NCBI GenBank assembly: GCA_965603075.1
Contig: CBFDBO010000008.1
Location: 66,013 to 130,012, forward strand
Direction of reading: 5' to 3'
Length of the DNA: 64,000 bases
Source: JABJOR01 sp965603075
GTDB lineage: Bacteria > Pseudomonadota > Alphaproteobacteria > Rhodospirillales > Casp-alpha2
Shown: one piece after another, positions 19,011 to 27,710 of the stretch
Numbering within the stretch: position 1 is the stretch's first letter
Layout: each line of letters opens with the position of its first letter
Notes under the pieces: generated by a model
Database searches by the model: none
What the model saw: the letters and a program-made list of their open reading frames with translations, nothing else
What the model was told of the DNA's origin: nothing
Made by a program: the position numbers and the translations under genes

Positions 19011-19781
19011 ATGGAACGAACGAGCATTCTAGCGGAAGAACGTCGTGATTTAATATTAGAGATGTTGGATCAACGCGGCTCTGTATCGGTTAGTGAGTTA
19101 CACCGGCGGTTAAAAGTGTCACGTGAAACAATCAGACGGGACATAACCAAACTTTCTGATGAAGATAAATTACGAAAAACCCACGGTGGGGCGCTATCCA
19201 AAGATTCCTCTGAACCGGCGCTTTCTGAGCGTTTAGAGGTCAACATAGAGGGGAAACAAGCAATCGGGGCCATGGCGGCCGAGATGATCCCGGACGGCAG
19301 CTCGGTTATTATTGATAGTGGCTCAACGACACTGTGTTTGGCCGAATCCCTCGTAAACCATACGGAACTATTGGTTTATACCAATGACTTACAGATTGCG
19401 TCGCTGTTGCTCGGTCGCAATGGTCATCGGGTGTTTTTCCTCGGTGGAGAATTAGGCTCTACCGATGGGGCAGCCTTTGGTTCTGACACGGTTTATATGT
19501 TGGATAATTATTTTACAGATTTTGCCTTTATTGGTGTCAGTGCCATGTCATCCCATCCTTGGATTTCCGATTATACACGCTCGGCTGCCGATCTTCATCG
19601 GATGATGGTCTCGCACTCAAAAAATGCTGTATTGCTGGCTGATCATACCAAATTCAATCGAGTTGCCCCGGTGCGACTGTCGAATGCCGATCGTGCGTCA
19701 ATGGTCATTACGGACAGAGACCCCGGCGATGCCATTAAAAAAGTCATTACCGACCTAAACGTTGAAATGAGAATGGCGTGA
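19011..19781 (+). CDS. DeoR family transcriptional regulator
   Basis: A 256-residue regulator. The N-terminal winged helix-turn-helix (about 6-60) has the DeoR signature VSVSELHRRLKVSRETIRRD followed by L.KTHGGA. The C-terminal sensor (about 75-235) has the GSTTLCLAESL loop expected of a DeoR-type sugar-phosphate-like effector domain. It is divergent from the phosphonate operon, so control of that operon by a phosphonate or phosphorylated intermediate is the natural inference. DeoR proteins usually repress, and the shared repeats upstream are candidate operators. Phosphonate operons of this PhnWAY type are more often reported with LysR-type regulators, so a DeoR partner is worth noting. Confidence 0.9.
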   Translation: MERTSILAEERRDLILEMLDQRGSVSVSELHRRLKVSRETIRRDITKLSDEDKLRKTHGGALSKDSSEPALSERLEVNIEGKQAIGAMAAEMIPDGSSVIIDSGSTTLCLAESLVNHTELLVYTNDLQIASLLLGRNGHRVFFLGGELGSTDGAAFGSDTVYMLDNYFTDFAFIGVSAMSSHPWISDYTRSAADLHRMMVSHSKNAVLLADHTKFNRVAPVRLSNADRASMVITDRDPGDAIKKVITDLNVEMRMA

Positions 19782-19798
19782 ATATGAACGATGTGAAC

Positions 19799-20848
19799 TT
19801 AGAAAACGACTTGATTGAAGACGTTTTGCATAAAGAATAACCCGACAAAACAAATTATGCAGGCAATTATAGGGGTTAACACCCAACCCACAGTTATATT
19901 GCCGACCACTTTCCATTGGATATCGCGTCCCCCCCGAAGCATAGCAATGCCTAGCACCGCCCCGACAACGGCCTGAGAGCTTGATACGGGCACCAAGGGA
20001 ATGGTTGGCAGTCCGTGCGAAGCGAGAAAGCTTTCTAGCCCCCTTGAAGCGAATAAAAACAACACGATTGAATGAGACATAACCGCCACCCACGCCCCGA
20101 TTGGCGATAGCGGCATCATACCGCGACCAATGGTCATCATAACCCGCTTTGAATACGTGATGACACCAACAGCGATAGCAAGGGCGCCCACAAGGAATAG
20201 CTGTTGGATGGATGTTAATGTAAACAATCCGCCGACAGAAAAATCCGTAAAGGGCGACGAGGGGACAAAGACCCCGACCACGTTACCAATATTATTGGCC
20301 CCAAGACTATAGGCTCCGAACGCCCCAGCGACGATAAGCCCTAAACGGGTATAGGCATCGGTAGATAACAGGTGAATATTAGCTTTGCGCACGATTGCCG
20401 TGACCGTTTTGAACAAGAATGCCGATATAATAGCCGCCAGAATAGGGCAAATGATCCATGTGCTAACGATTTTGGTTAAGGATGCCTGGTCCGTTTCTGT
20501 ATTTGTGAATAAGTTCCAGCCTATAATGGCCCCAACAATAGCCTGTGTCGTTGATACGGCAATTCCCGCTTTGGTCATAAGGTAGACGGAAAACCCAGCG
20601 GCTAATGCCGCCATAAACGCCCCAGGAAGGGCAGAAATGGCCCCAAGCTTACCGAGAGTCGATGCGGCACCAGAACCACTTACAACGGCGCCAATAACAA
20701 CAAAGACGCTACAAATAATGGCAGCGGTCGAAAACTTAACCATGCGGGAGCCAACAGCCGTACCAAATACATTGGCAGCATCATTAGCCCCTAGCGCCCA
20801 GCCCAGAAAAAGCCCGCTTGTCAGAAAAATTAGTATTGATACTTCCAC
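19799..20848 (-). CDS. PiT family inorganic phosphate transporter
   Basis: A 349-residue inner-membrane protein with about ten helices. Both PiT signatures are present: GANDAANVFGTAVGS near residue 20 and GANNIGNVVGVF in the second half, the inverted duplication typical of the family. It moves phosphate (often as a metal-phosphate complex) coupled to protons. The gene starts 12 bp after a DUF47 gene, the usual partner. It converges on the DeoR gene with only 17 bp between stops. Because the neighbouring operon releases phosphate inside the cell, either uptake or efflux of excess phosphate is conceivable. Confidence 0.93.
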   Translation of the reverse strand: MEVSILIFLTSGLFLGWALGANDAANVFGTAVGSRMVKFSTAAIICSVFVVIGAVVSGSGAASTLGKLGAISALPGAFMAALAAGFSVYLMTKAGIAVSTTQAIVGAIIGWNLFTNTETDQASLTKIVSTWIICPILAAIISAFLFKTVTAIVRKANIHLLSTDAYTRLGLIVAGAFGAYSLGANNIGNVVGVFVPSSPFTDFSVGGLFTLTSIQQLFLVGALAIAVGVITYSKRVMMTIGRGMMPLSPIGAWVAVMSHSIVLFLFASRGLESFLASHGLPTIPLVPVSSSQAVVGAVLGIAMLRGGRDIQWKVVGNITVGWVLTPIIACIICFVGLFFMQNVFNQVVF

Positions 20849-20860
20849 TGTATAACCTCG

Positions 20861-21523
20861 TCACACAGTGCGTTTGATAATATAAATTGCCAATCGATCG
20901 GCGACATCTTCAGAAAGATCAGCAATATTATCGATATGTTCTACAAAGTTCCGGACATGGGCTTTTTGCGCGAGCTCCATATTAGAACTGAAAATTGCCC
21001 GTTTGAGCTTGGTACTGATTTTATCGGTTTCTTTCTCATAAAACATTACTTTGTGGTTGTGATGGTTTGCATCTTCCACATTAACGAAAAAAGCGCGAGA
21101 AGCGATAATCAGATGTTCAACTGCCAAAACAGACATTTCTGTTAGCACTTTGAAATCCGAATGATATTCTTCATGAATATCTGGGGTCTCAATTGAGAAA
21201 TTCCAAAGCGCGCCTTCTAGGGTATTCAAAATACTATCTAAGTTCTCGATGAGACCTAAGACATCCCCACGGCTTTCAGGTATTAACGTATGGGCGTAAA
21301 GTTGGCGTTCTATATTACGACGTAAGTTATCAGCTTCACTCTCAAGGCTATTTACATGCTGCAATTTTTCATTGAAGTCATTGGATGCCCCTTCATGAAG
21401 ATAGATTTCAATCGCGTGCTTAAAAATCAGAGACGCCGTCGAGATTTTATTGAGAAAATCGTCAATCTCTCCTTCAAGAGATTTTGTTTTCCCGAAAATA
21501 CGAATATTTTTGCTGAATTCCAT
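20861..21523 (-). CDS. DUF47 family protein, PiT accessory (PhoU-like)
   Basis: A 220-residue, mostly helical cytoplasmic protein without membrane segments. The pattern of acidic and hydrophobic residues, including SLESEADNLRRNIERQL and VEHIDNIADLSEDVADRLAIY, matches the DUF47 (TIGR00153, PhoU-like) family that is nearly always encoded beside PiT transporters and is thought to regulate them. It is the first gene of the pair. An AGGAGG is visible at 21557-21562 on the plus strand only and is not its ribosome site. Confidence 0.9.
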   Translation of the reverse strand: MEFSKNIRIFGKTKSLEGEIDDFLNKISTASLIFKHAIEIYLHEGASNDFNEKLQHVNSLESEADNLRRNIERQLYAHTLIPESRGDVLGLIENLDSILNTLEGALWNFSIETPDIHEEYHSDFKVLTEMSVLAVEHLIIASRAFFVNVEDANHHNHKVMFYEKETDKISTKLKRAIFSSNMELAQKAHVRNFVEHIDNIADLSEDVADRLAIYIIKRTV

Positions 21524-21583
21524 AGGATTTTTCGTCTTTTGTTTTAATGATTATATAGGAGGAATTATTGACTGAGGAATAAA

Positions 21584-21619
21584 CCACAAAAAGCCACACT
21601 AGACAACAATATTCCACAA
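21584..21619. promoter_or_regulatory. Candidate operator: CCACA repeats upstream of DUF47-PiT
   Basis: CCACA occurs at 21584 and 21594 and again at 21613, i.e. ten bases apart and then close to two turns later. AAAGCCACA is shared with the sites upstream of phnW and of the PbfA-like gene. It lies 60-95 bp before the DUF47 start and so could link phosphate transport to phosphonate breakdown. Confidence 0.42.
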
Positions 21620-21648
21620 TTTGGTTTCTTCAATAGGATGAACTTACG

Positions 21649-23817
21649 TTAAACATCAATCTGATCGACAAATTGAGCATGTTCTTGAATATAGGCGAAA
21701 CGCTTTTCAGGCTTTTTACCCATGAGGGTTTCTACAAGCTGTCCAGTATCGCGAAAGTCTCGGATATCTTGCGCTTCGTTCCCCATAGGAACAGTAACCC
21801 TGATCATGGTTCTTTTCTTTGGGTCCATGGTGGTTTCTTTAAGTTGCTGAGGCGGCATTTCACCGAGACCTTTAAAGCGACTTATTTCGATCTTACCGCG
21901 TCCTGCAAACTCAGTTTCCATTAACTCATCTTTATGCTCATCGTCACGAGCATAAATCATTTTGGCCCCTTGAGTGATCCTATAGAGCGGGGGCATGGCA
22001 ATAAATAAGTTACCATTTTCAATGAGTTTTGGCATTTCTTTAAAGAAGAAGGTTATGAGCAATGCAGCGATATGAGCACCATCAACATCCGCATCCGTCA
22101 TGATAACGACTTTCTCATAGCGCAATTTATCAACATCAAGACTTGGGCCAATACCGCAGCCTAAGGCCTCTACTAAGTCTTTGAGTTCTTGATTGGCCAT
22201 CATTTTATCGCGGGTCGCACTTGCCACGTTTAAAATTTTACCTCGTAGCGGCAAGACAGCCTGGGTTTCGCGTATGCGTCCTTGTTTAGCTGATCCACCA
22301 GCACTATCCCCCTCGACAAGGAATAACTCTGTTCCCTCAGAGCTGTTACGCGAGCAATCTGATAATTTTCCGGGCAACCTCAAGCGCCTAGTCGCGGACT
22401 TGCGCTTGGTTTGTTTATCTTGACGCTTGCGTAAGCGTTCCTCAGCCCGTTCTACAGCATGCTCTAGAACGGCGCGGGCGGTATCGGGATCAGCAGACAA
22501 CCAATGTTCGAAATGATCGCGAATGGCGTTCTCTACGAGTTTTGTCGTCGCAACGGATACAAGTTTTTCTTTTGTCTGGCCTTGGAATTGCGGTTCAGGA
22601 ATAAACACAGAAATCATCGAGGCAGCACCGCCAATAATATCTTCTGCCGTGATCTTTGATGCTTGTTTGAAATTCAACATTTCAGCATGATTTTTAAGGG
22701 CACGCAGCAAACCTGATCTAAAACCGGCTTCGTGTGTACCACCAAGCGGGGTAGGGACGGTATTACAGTAAGAACTAAAATAGAATTCTTGATCCAGAGG
22801 CCAAGCAATGGCCCACTCTACTTTCCCCGTACCATTCATCTTTGCCTGACCGGCAAACGGTTCCGGTGTTAAGACACGGCGTGATTCCAGGGAAGTCTTG
22901 AGAAAATCAACCAATCCCCCCGGGAAATGCAATGTCGCTTTCTGAGGGGTTTTATCGTCGACTTCCAATAGTTCTGGATCACAAGACCACCGAATTTCAA
23001 CACCTTTATATAAATATGCTTTAGAGCGTGCCATTTTATAAAGAATAGCGGGTTGAAATAATACGCCTTCACCAAAAATTCCAGCGTCCGGACGGAAAGA
23101 GATGGTCGTGCCGCGACGATTATTCGTTGCTCCCGCATCGGTTAATTTCGTCGTTGGTTCACCAAACGCATAACTTTGTTGCCATAGACGTTTATCGCGC
23201 GCGATCTCAACTTGCAGCCATTCACTCAAAGCGTTGACAACACTCAACCCCACGCCGTGGAGGCCACCAGAAGTCTCATAGGCATTGCCATCAAATTTAC
23301 CACCCGAATGCAAGGTGGTCATGATGACCTCAAGTGCTGATTTGTCTTTAAATTTAGGGTGAGCATCAACCGGGATGCCACGGCCGTTATCAGTAACGGA
23401 GATTATATTACCGGGCAGGACTTCTAATTCGATGCGACTGGCATGACCAGCCACGGCTTCATCCATTGAGTTATCAATGATTTCAGCAGCTAAATGATGC
23501 ATGGCATGAAGATCTGTACCGCCAATATACATTCCAGGACGACGACGAACAGGTTCAAGACCTTCTAGAATCTCAATGTCTTTGGCGGAATAACCCGAGC
23601 CTTCGGAATCGCCAGATGTTTTTTTGAAAGATTTCTTTATATTTTGATCAGGTGATTTTTCAGCCGTTTTGCTGGATTTAATAGGGGGCGCTTTTTGTGT
23701 ATCTGATTTTTTAGCGTCCGAATTTTTAGCGTTCGAATTTTTAGCGTTCAAATTTTTAACGTCCGTACCAGCGTGAGAAAACAAGTCGTCCATTCGTATC
23801 CAACTTTTTTGAGCCAA
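21649..23817 (-). CDS. parE: DNA topoisomerase IV subunit B
   Basis: A 722-residue GyrB/ParE-type ATPase subunit. GHKL motifs are EIIDNSMDEAVAG, DNGRGIPVD and GGLHGVG; the transducer is followed by the TOPRIM motifs FLVEGDSAGGSAKQGR and DADVDGAHI. The short TOPRIM region without the GyrB insert and the order of motifs favour ParE, which with ParC separates replicated chromosomes. The N-terminus carries an unusual 75-residue extension of Asn/Ala/Lys/Ser pentapeptides before the ATPase domain begins at YSAKDIEILEGLEPVRRRPGMYIGG. The extension is encoded by a 15-base tandem repeat. Confidence 0.94.
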   Translation of the reverse strand: MAQKSWIRMDDLFSHAGTDVKNLNAKNSNAKNSDAKKSDTQKAPPIKSSKTAEKSPDQNIKKSFKKTSGDSEGSGYSAKDIEILEGLEPVRRRPGMYIGGTDLHAMHHLAAEIIDNSMDEAVAGHASRIELEVLPGNIISVTDNGRGIPVDAHPKFKDKSALEVIMTTLHSGGKFDGNAYETSGGLHGVGLSVVNALSEWLQVEIARDKRLWQQSYAFGEPTTKLTDAGATNNRRGTTISFRPDAGIFGEGVLFQPAILYKMARSKAYLYKGVEIRWSCDPELLEVDDKTPQKATLHFPGGLVDFLKTSLESRRVLTPEPFAGQAKMNGTGKVEWAIAWPLDQEFYFSSYCNTVPTPLGGTHEAGFRSGLLRALKNHAEMLNFKQASKITAEDIIGGAASMISVFIPEPQFQGQTKEKLVSVATTKLVENAIRDHFEHWLSADPDTARAVLEHAVERAEERLRKRQDKQTKRKSATRRLRLPGKLSDCSRNSSEGTELFLVEGDSAGGSAKQGRIRETQAVLPLRGKILNVASATRDKMMANQELKDLVEALGCGIGPSLDVDKLRYEKVVIMTDADVDGAHIAALLITFFFKEMPKLIENGNLFIAMPPLYRITQGAKMIYARDDEHKDELMETEFAGRGKIEISRFKGLGEMPPQQLKETTMDPKKRTMIRVTVPMGNEAQDIRDFRDTGQLVETLMGKKPEKRFAYIQEHAQFVDQIDV
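23708..23767 (-). repeat. Tandem 15-base repeat inside parE (4 copies)
   Basis: Four adjacent copies of a 15-base unit (plus strand TTTTTAGCGTYCGAA with one to three changes) occupy 23708-23767. They encode pentapeptides such as KNLNA, KNSNA, KNSDA and KKSDT in the low-complexity N-terminal extension. In-frame unit length means copy-number change would not break the gene. Confidence 0.9.
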
Positions 23818-23849
23818 TAAAATACATCAATGCATTCAACCAGAACTGT

Positions 23850-24056
23850 TCAATAGACAGTCATGATCATAAGTGCCGATAAAGTACCCAATTTTACAGC
23901 AATCACAAGATATAGTGTCATTGATTCTTTCACAGCTTTATACACACGTCTGTTTTAAGTGATAACCAACAAAGCATATCCAGCCCATGCTAGAATTCCT
24001 AAACCCGTAATATCTCTGATAAATTGTTTCGTCATCATCAAGTTTAAAGGCATCAT
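23850..24056 (-). other. Possible small membrane ORF(s) with an in-frame stop
   Basis: On the minus strand AGGAGCAAA precedes an ATG (24056) that opens a 33-codon frame with one hydrophobic helix (ITGLGILAWAGYALLVIT) ending at TAA (23955-23957). The same frame continues for 31 further codons after three residues, with a second hydrophobic helix (LYLVIAVKLGTLSALMIMTV) ending at TGA (23850-23852). Either a tiny one-helix protein followed by another, or a 68-codon two-helix gene broken by a stop. The rest of the 530-bp gap around it shows nothing else. Confidence 0.35.
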
Positions 24057-24347
24057 TTTGCTCCTAATTTCTATATTGAGATTATTTTATCTCATATTTA
24101 ACAGAACATAGCAAGAACAAAAGTGGAATTAAAATAGAACTTATATGTTATTTATAAAATTCTGAACAATTATGAATGTTCAGATTATTGTTTAAATCAT
24201 TGATTTAATTGAAGCCATGCAAGGTATGAGAAACAAGTTTTTCCGAGAATGAGGGTAATTAATTATTAGGTACTGACAGCAAAATAGGTGTATTTATAAA
24301 TAGACAAGAATTAGAAATCATCCTCAATGACAGGCTTGAAACGTTAA

Positions 24348-24749
24348 ATGAACCATATTTTAAAAAATAGATTCGCAACTTTGCTCATCTTAACAACATC
24401 AATTTTTACCGTTATTTTAAGCACACCAAAGGTAAATGCGGATGAACCTGTAATCTTAAATGCAACGGCGGAAGTGCAAATTAATAGCCTGTACGCATTT
24501 TCCGTTACTCTGGCCCATCCAGATACTGGTTGGGCACATTATGCGGATGGTTGGGACGTTTTAGCCTCAGATGGCACCGTTCTTGGCACCAGAACATTAT
24601 ATCACCCTCATGGTAATAATGAGCCATTCACCCGAAGCCTTGCCAATATCGCCGTTCCAATTGGCGAAAGCTCGGTAAGAATCCGAAGCCATTGCAGTGT
24701 TGATGGTGAAGCAGAAACCATGTTTTTATTAGAACTACCGCCGCGGTAA
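24348..24749 (+). CDS. Hypothetical secreted protein
   Basis: A 133-residue protein not assigned to a named family. Residues 1-31 form a signal peptide (positive start, hydrophobic core LLILTTSIFTVIL, likely cleavage after VNA). The mature part is beta-rich, has a HPDTGWAHYADGWDVLASDG stretch and a conserved-looking TLYHPHGNNEPFTR motif; a single cysteine is present (SHCSVDG). It is probably periplasmic. It is followed by the decarboxylase gene, but a 170-bp gap makes an operon uncertain. Confidence 0.7.
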   Translation: MNHILKNRFATLLILTTSIFTVILSTPKVNADEPVILNATAEVQINSLYAFSVTLAHPDTGWAHYADGWDVLASDGTVLGTRTLYHPHGNNEPFTRSLANIAVPIGESSVRIRSHCSVDGEAETMFLLELPPR

Positions 24750-24922
24750 TAAAGCTATGTCAAAACGATAATAAAAAAAGGTAATAAAATTGAATATCCT
24801 TGCCAAAGCATTTTAAAATGTTAAGGGGAGGGATAAGAGATACAAACATCATTTTTATAGACATTGTGTCCGGTCCCCTATATTTGGCATGTATCTGGTC
24901 CGTTAGCTTTTGGAGCTCCACA

Positions 24923-26074
24923 ATGGCACTTAAGAACGCCCACTTTCCAGATGTAAAATCCGTTATTGAATCCCTAAAACCGGGATATCCAGTATACTGT
25001 CTACGCCCCACAGAACTTAAACGTTCCGCGCGTATGTTTCTTGATCATTTTCCCGGACGGGTTCTCTATGCGGTTAAATGTAACCCACACCCGGTTATAC
25101 TTAAATCTCTTTATGATGCGGGGATCCGTCATTTTGATACTGCTTCTTTGGTCGAGATTGCCACTGTACGGGAAAACTTCACCGACGCGGATGCGTATTT
25201 TATGCACCCCGTAAAACCCCGCGCCGCAATTCTCAGTGCCCATAGTGTCTATGGCGTGGCCCACTGGGTAATCGATCACGCCAGTGAGCTTGATAAGCTA
25301 ATAGATGTCACGGGTCCCGGTAATGGACAGGTTGTTCTCGTTCGGCTGAAAACCAAATCTTTTGGGGCTGAATATGAGCTATCCGATAAATTTGGTGCGT
25401 CGGTTCAACAAGCAGCTGAATTATTGGAACGGGTCGCCAAAGAAGGTTATCAACCCGGCTTGGCATTCCATGTGGGATCACAATGCCGAACACCCGATGC
25501 TTTCCGTGATGCAATTGCCATGGTTGGCGAGATTTCAGAAATGGCCAACACGCCGCTTCAATACCTTGATGTAGGGGGCGGTTTTCCTGCTCATTATGTA
25601 GATGATGAACCTCCAGAATTTATTGAGTTTGTAGACGCGATAAAAGAAAGCATCGCTAAAATAAATTTACGAGGGGATTGTGTCTTAATGTGTGAACCGG
25701 GCAGGGGGCTTGTTGCCAGTGGATGTTCACTGTTAACGCAAGTTCAACTCCGTAAGGATAATTCACTCTATATAAATGATGGTATCTACCATTCTTTGAG
25801 TGAATGTATCGCCGCGGGTATCCATTATCCAGTTCGCGCCCATCGATTAGAGGGTAGCGTCAGTGAAGAATTAGCCCCCTTTACAATTTACGGCCCAACC
25901 TGTGACAGTCTTGATGTTATTCCTTATCAGATCAACCTTCCAAAAGATATCAATGAGGGAGACTGGATAGAATTTGGCCAAATAGGGGCCTATTCAAATT
26001 CACTAACCACCCATTTCAATGGTTTCTATCCAGAAACTTTTGTCACGGTGGATGAGCCCCCGCTTCTGCCTTAA
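24923..26074 (+). CDS. Fold-III PLP decarboxylase (ornithine/lysine decarboxylase-like)
   Basis: A 383-residue alanine-racemase-fold decarboxylase. The PLP lysine is Lys52 in YAVKCNPHP; HVGSQC follows in the barrel, and the C-terminal half has GPTCDSLDVI with the catalytic cysteine, typical of ornithine decarboxylases, and DWIEFGQIGAYS. The product would be putrescine (or cadaverine), and the enzyme is cytoplasmic. The frame is open back to 24800, but the extra 41 residues are unlike the family and GGAG lies ten bases before the ATG at 24923. Diaminopimelate decarboxylase is less likely because of the GPTCDSLD motif. Confidence 0.88.
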   Translation: MALKNAHFPDVKSVIESLKPGYPVYCLRPTELKRSARMFLDHFPGRVLYAVKCNPHPVILKSLYDAGIRHFDTASLVEIATVRENFTDADAYFMHPVKPRAAILSAHSVYGVAHWVIDHASELDKLIDVTGPGNGQVVLVRLKTKSFGAEYELSDKFGASVQQAAELLERVAKEGYQPGLAFHVGSQCRTPDAFRDAIAMVGEISEMANTPLQYLDVGGGFPAHYVDDEPPEFIEFVDAIKESIAKINLRGDCVLMCEPGRGLVASGCSLLTQVQLRKDNSLYINDGIYHSLSECIAAGIHYPVRAHRLEGSVSEELAPFTIYGPTCDSLDVIPYQINLPKDINEGDWIEFGQIGAYSNSLTTHFNGFYPETFVTVDEPPLLP

Positions 26075-26085
26075 TTTGCATAGAA

Positions 26086-26116
26086 AAGCCCCGTACAATG
26101 AAGTGCGGGGCTTCTC
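26086..26116 (+). terminator. Terminator after the decarboxylase gene
   Basis: A stem of eleven pairs (AAGCCCCG plus TAC, pairing with GTG plus CGGGGCTT; one G-T) encloses the loop AATGAA. It lies 12 bp after the stop codon and is followed by a T-containing but broken run (CTCAAATTTG), so termination strength is uncertain. Confidence 0.65.
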
Positions 26117-26128
26117 AAATTTGTAAAT

Positions 26129-26144
26129 TGTTTCACGTGAAACA
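26129..26144. other. parS: parS site (ParB-binding centromere-like sequence)
   Basis: TGTTTCACGTGAAACA is a perfect 16-base palindrome identical to the widely conserved chromosomal parS consensus. The symmetry extends three bases on each side (26126-26147). It lies in the intergenic gap between the decarboxylase terminator and glnA. By established knowledge such sites bind ParB, load SMC and cluster near the replication origin. Confidence 0.9.
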
Positions 26145-26192
26145 ATTTCACATATTTTTTGCGTTGTATTTAGGGTTAAGTTGTATTTCAGA

Positions 26193-27614
26193 TTAAACTG
26201 AATAATACATCATAAATTCAACAGGGTGTGGAGTGTGTTCGAAGTTATAAACTTCTTCCCATTTAAGCGCCATGTATGCATCAATCATATCATCAGTGAA
26301 AACTTCACCTTTTTTGAGGTATTCACGATCAGCATCAAGGGATTCAAGTGCCTGACGTAACGAGCCACAGACGGTTGGAACTTCTTTTAATTCTTCCGGT
26401 GGCAAATCATAGAGATCTTTATCCATCGCGTCGCCTGGGTGAATTTTGTTCTGAATACCATCAAGGCCAGCCATCAGCATGGCAGAGAACGCCAAGTATG
26501 GGTTAGCTGATGGATCAGGGAAGCGAATTTCAACGCGTTTACCGGCCGGGTTTGTTGCAAAAGGAATGCGACAAGATGCGGAGCGGTTACGGGCTGAATA
26601 AGCCAACAATACAGGTGCTTCGAAACCGGGGATCAAACGCTTATAACTGTTGGTGGATGGGTTTGTGAAAGCGTTTAGAGAACGAGCGTGCTTGATAATA
26701 CCACCGATATAGTAGAGCGCCATATCAGAAAGGTCGGCATATCCAGAACCAGCAAAGGCTGGTTTTCCATCTTTCCAAATGGACTGGTTTGCGTGCATAC
26801 CCGATCCATTATCACCAATAACTGGTTTGGGCATGAAAGAGGCAGTCTTACCATAGGTGTGAGCGACCATATGAGTTACATATTTATTGATCTGTAAATT
26901 ATCTGCTGTTTGAAGCAGCGTATCAAAGATCATGCCCAATTCGTGCTGAGAAGGGGCAACTTCGTGATGGTGTTTATCCATCTTTAAGCCCATTTCTTTC
27001 ATCACAGTAACCATTTCACCGCGTAAGTCATAACCAGCATCAACGGGAGGGACAGGGAAATATCCTCCTTTAACACCTGGACGGTGACCATGATTGCCTT
27101 CATCGAAAATGCGCCCAGTTACGTAGGGACCTTCTTCTGACTCGAATTCATAGCTAACTTTATTCATGTCTACTTGATAACGAACATCATCGAATACGAA
27201 AAATTCAGGTTCAATACCGAAGTAAGATGTATCACCCAATCCCGTGGAGGCGAGATAGATCTGAGCTTTTTTAGCCACAGAGCGGGGGTCACGTTCATAT
27301 CCCTGACCGGTGGTTGGTTCCATCACATCGCAAAACAAAATGACAGTTGGCTGGGCGGCAAAAGGATCCATGACAGCAGTTGAGCTATCTGGGATCAACG
27401 CCATATCTGAATCGTTAATGGCTTTCCAACCAGCGATGGACGATCCATCAAACATGATGCCATCTTCGAAACTATCATCATCCATGGCATCTGCGCACAT
27501 GGTCAGGTGTTGCCATTTACCACGAGGATCCGTAAAGCGGAGATCGACGAATGGAATTTCTTCATCCTTGACGAATTTAATGAATTCAGTAGGGGTATTA
27601 ATATTTAAGGACAT
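26193..27614 (-). CDS. glnA: Glutamine synthetase type I
   Basis: A 473-residue ATP-dependent ammonia-assimilation enzyme forming glutamine. Class I features are visible: the MFDGSSIAGW loop, the catalytic EPEFFVFD and HHHEVAPSQHE metal-binding regions, the NPSTNSYKRLIPGFEAP signature and RSASCRIP. A tyrosine in KDLYDLPPEE near the C-terminus is the adenylylation site, so activity is likely controlled by GlnE. It lies 96 bp downstream of glnB in the same direction; the two form the classic alphaproteobacterial glnBA unit. Confidence 0.97.
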   Translation of the reverse strand: MSLNINTPTEFIKFVKDEEIPFVDLRFTDPRGKWQHLTMCADAMDDDSFEDGIMFDGSSIAGWKAINDSDMALIPDSSTAVMDPFAAQPTVILFCDVMEPTTGQGYERDPRSVAKKAQIYLASTGLGDTSYFGIEPEFFVFDDVRYQVDMNKVSYEFESEEGPYVTGRIFDEGNHGHRPGVKGGYFPVPPVDAGYDLRGEMVTVMKEMGLKMDKHHHEVAPSQHELGMIFDTLLQTADNLQINKYVTHMVAHTYGKTASFMPKPVIGDNGSGMHANQSIWKDGKPAFAGSGYADLSDMALYYIGGIIKHARSLNAFTNPSTNSYKRLIPGFEAPVLLAYSARNRSASCRIPFATNPAGKRVEIRFPDPSANPYLAFSAMLMAGLDGIQNKIHPGDAMDKDLYDLPPEELKEVPTVCGSLRQALESLDADREYLKKGEVFTDDMIDAYMALKWEEVYNFEHTPHPVEFMMYYSV

Positions 27615-27710
27615 TTTATTTAGCCTGTATCTATAGGGTTTAAGGGCCGGTTTTATTCAATTTTATGTATGATTAGAACTCGATTTAGAACTCAATTTGT
27701 TGCTTAAAGA

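Noticed and set aside
19115..19130. Second parS-like sequence (AGTGTCACGTGAAACA)
   Set aside because: Two mismatches to the consensus and it lies in the codons for the helix-turn-helix of the DeoR gene, where the sequence is explained by VSRET.
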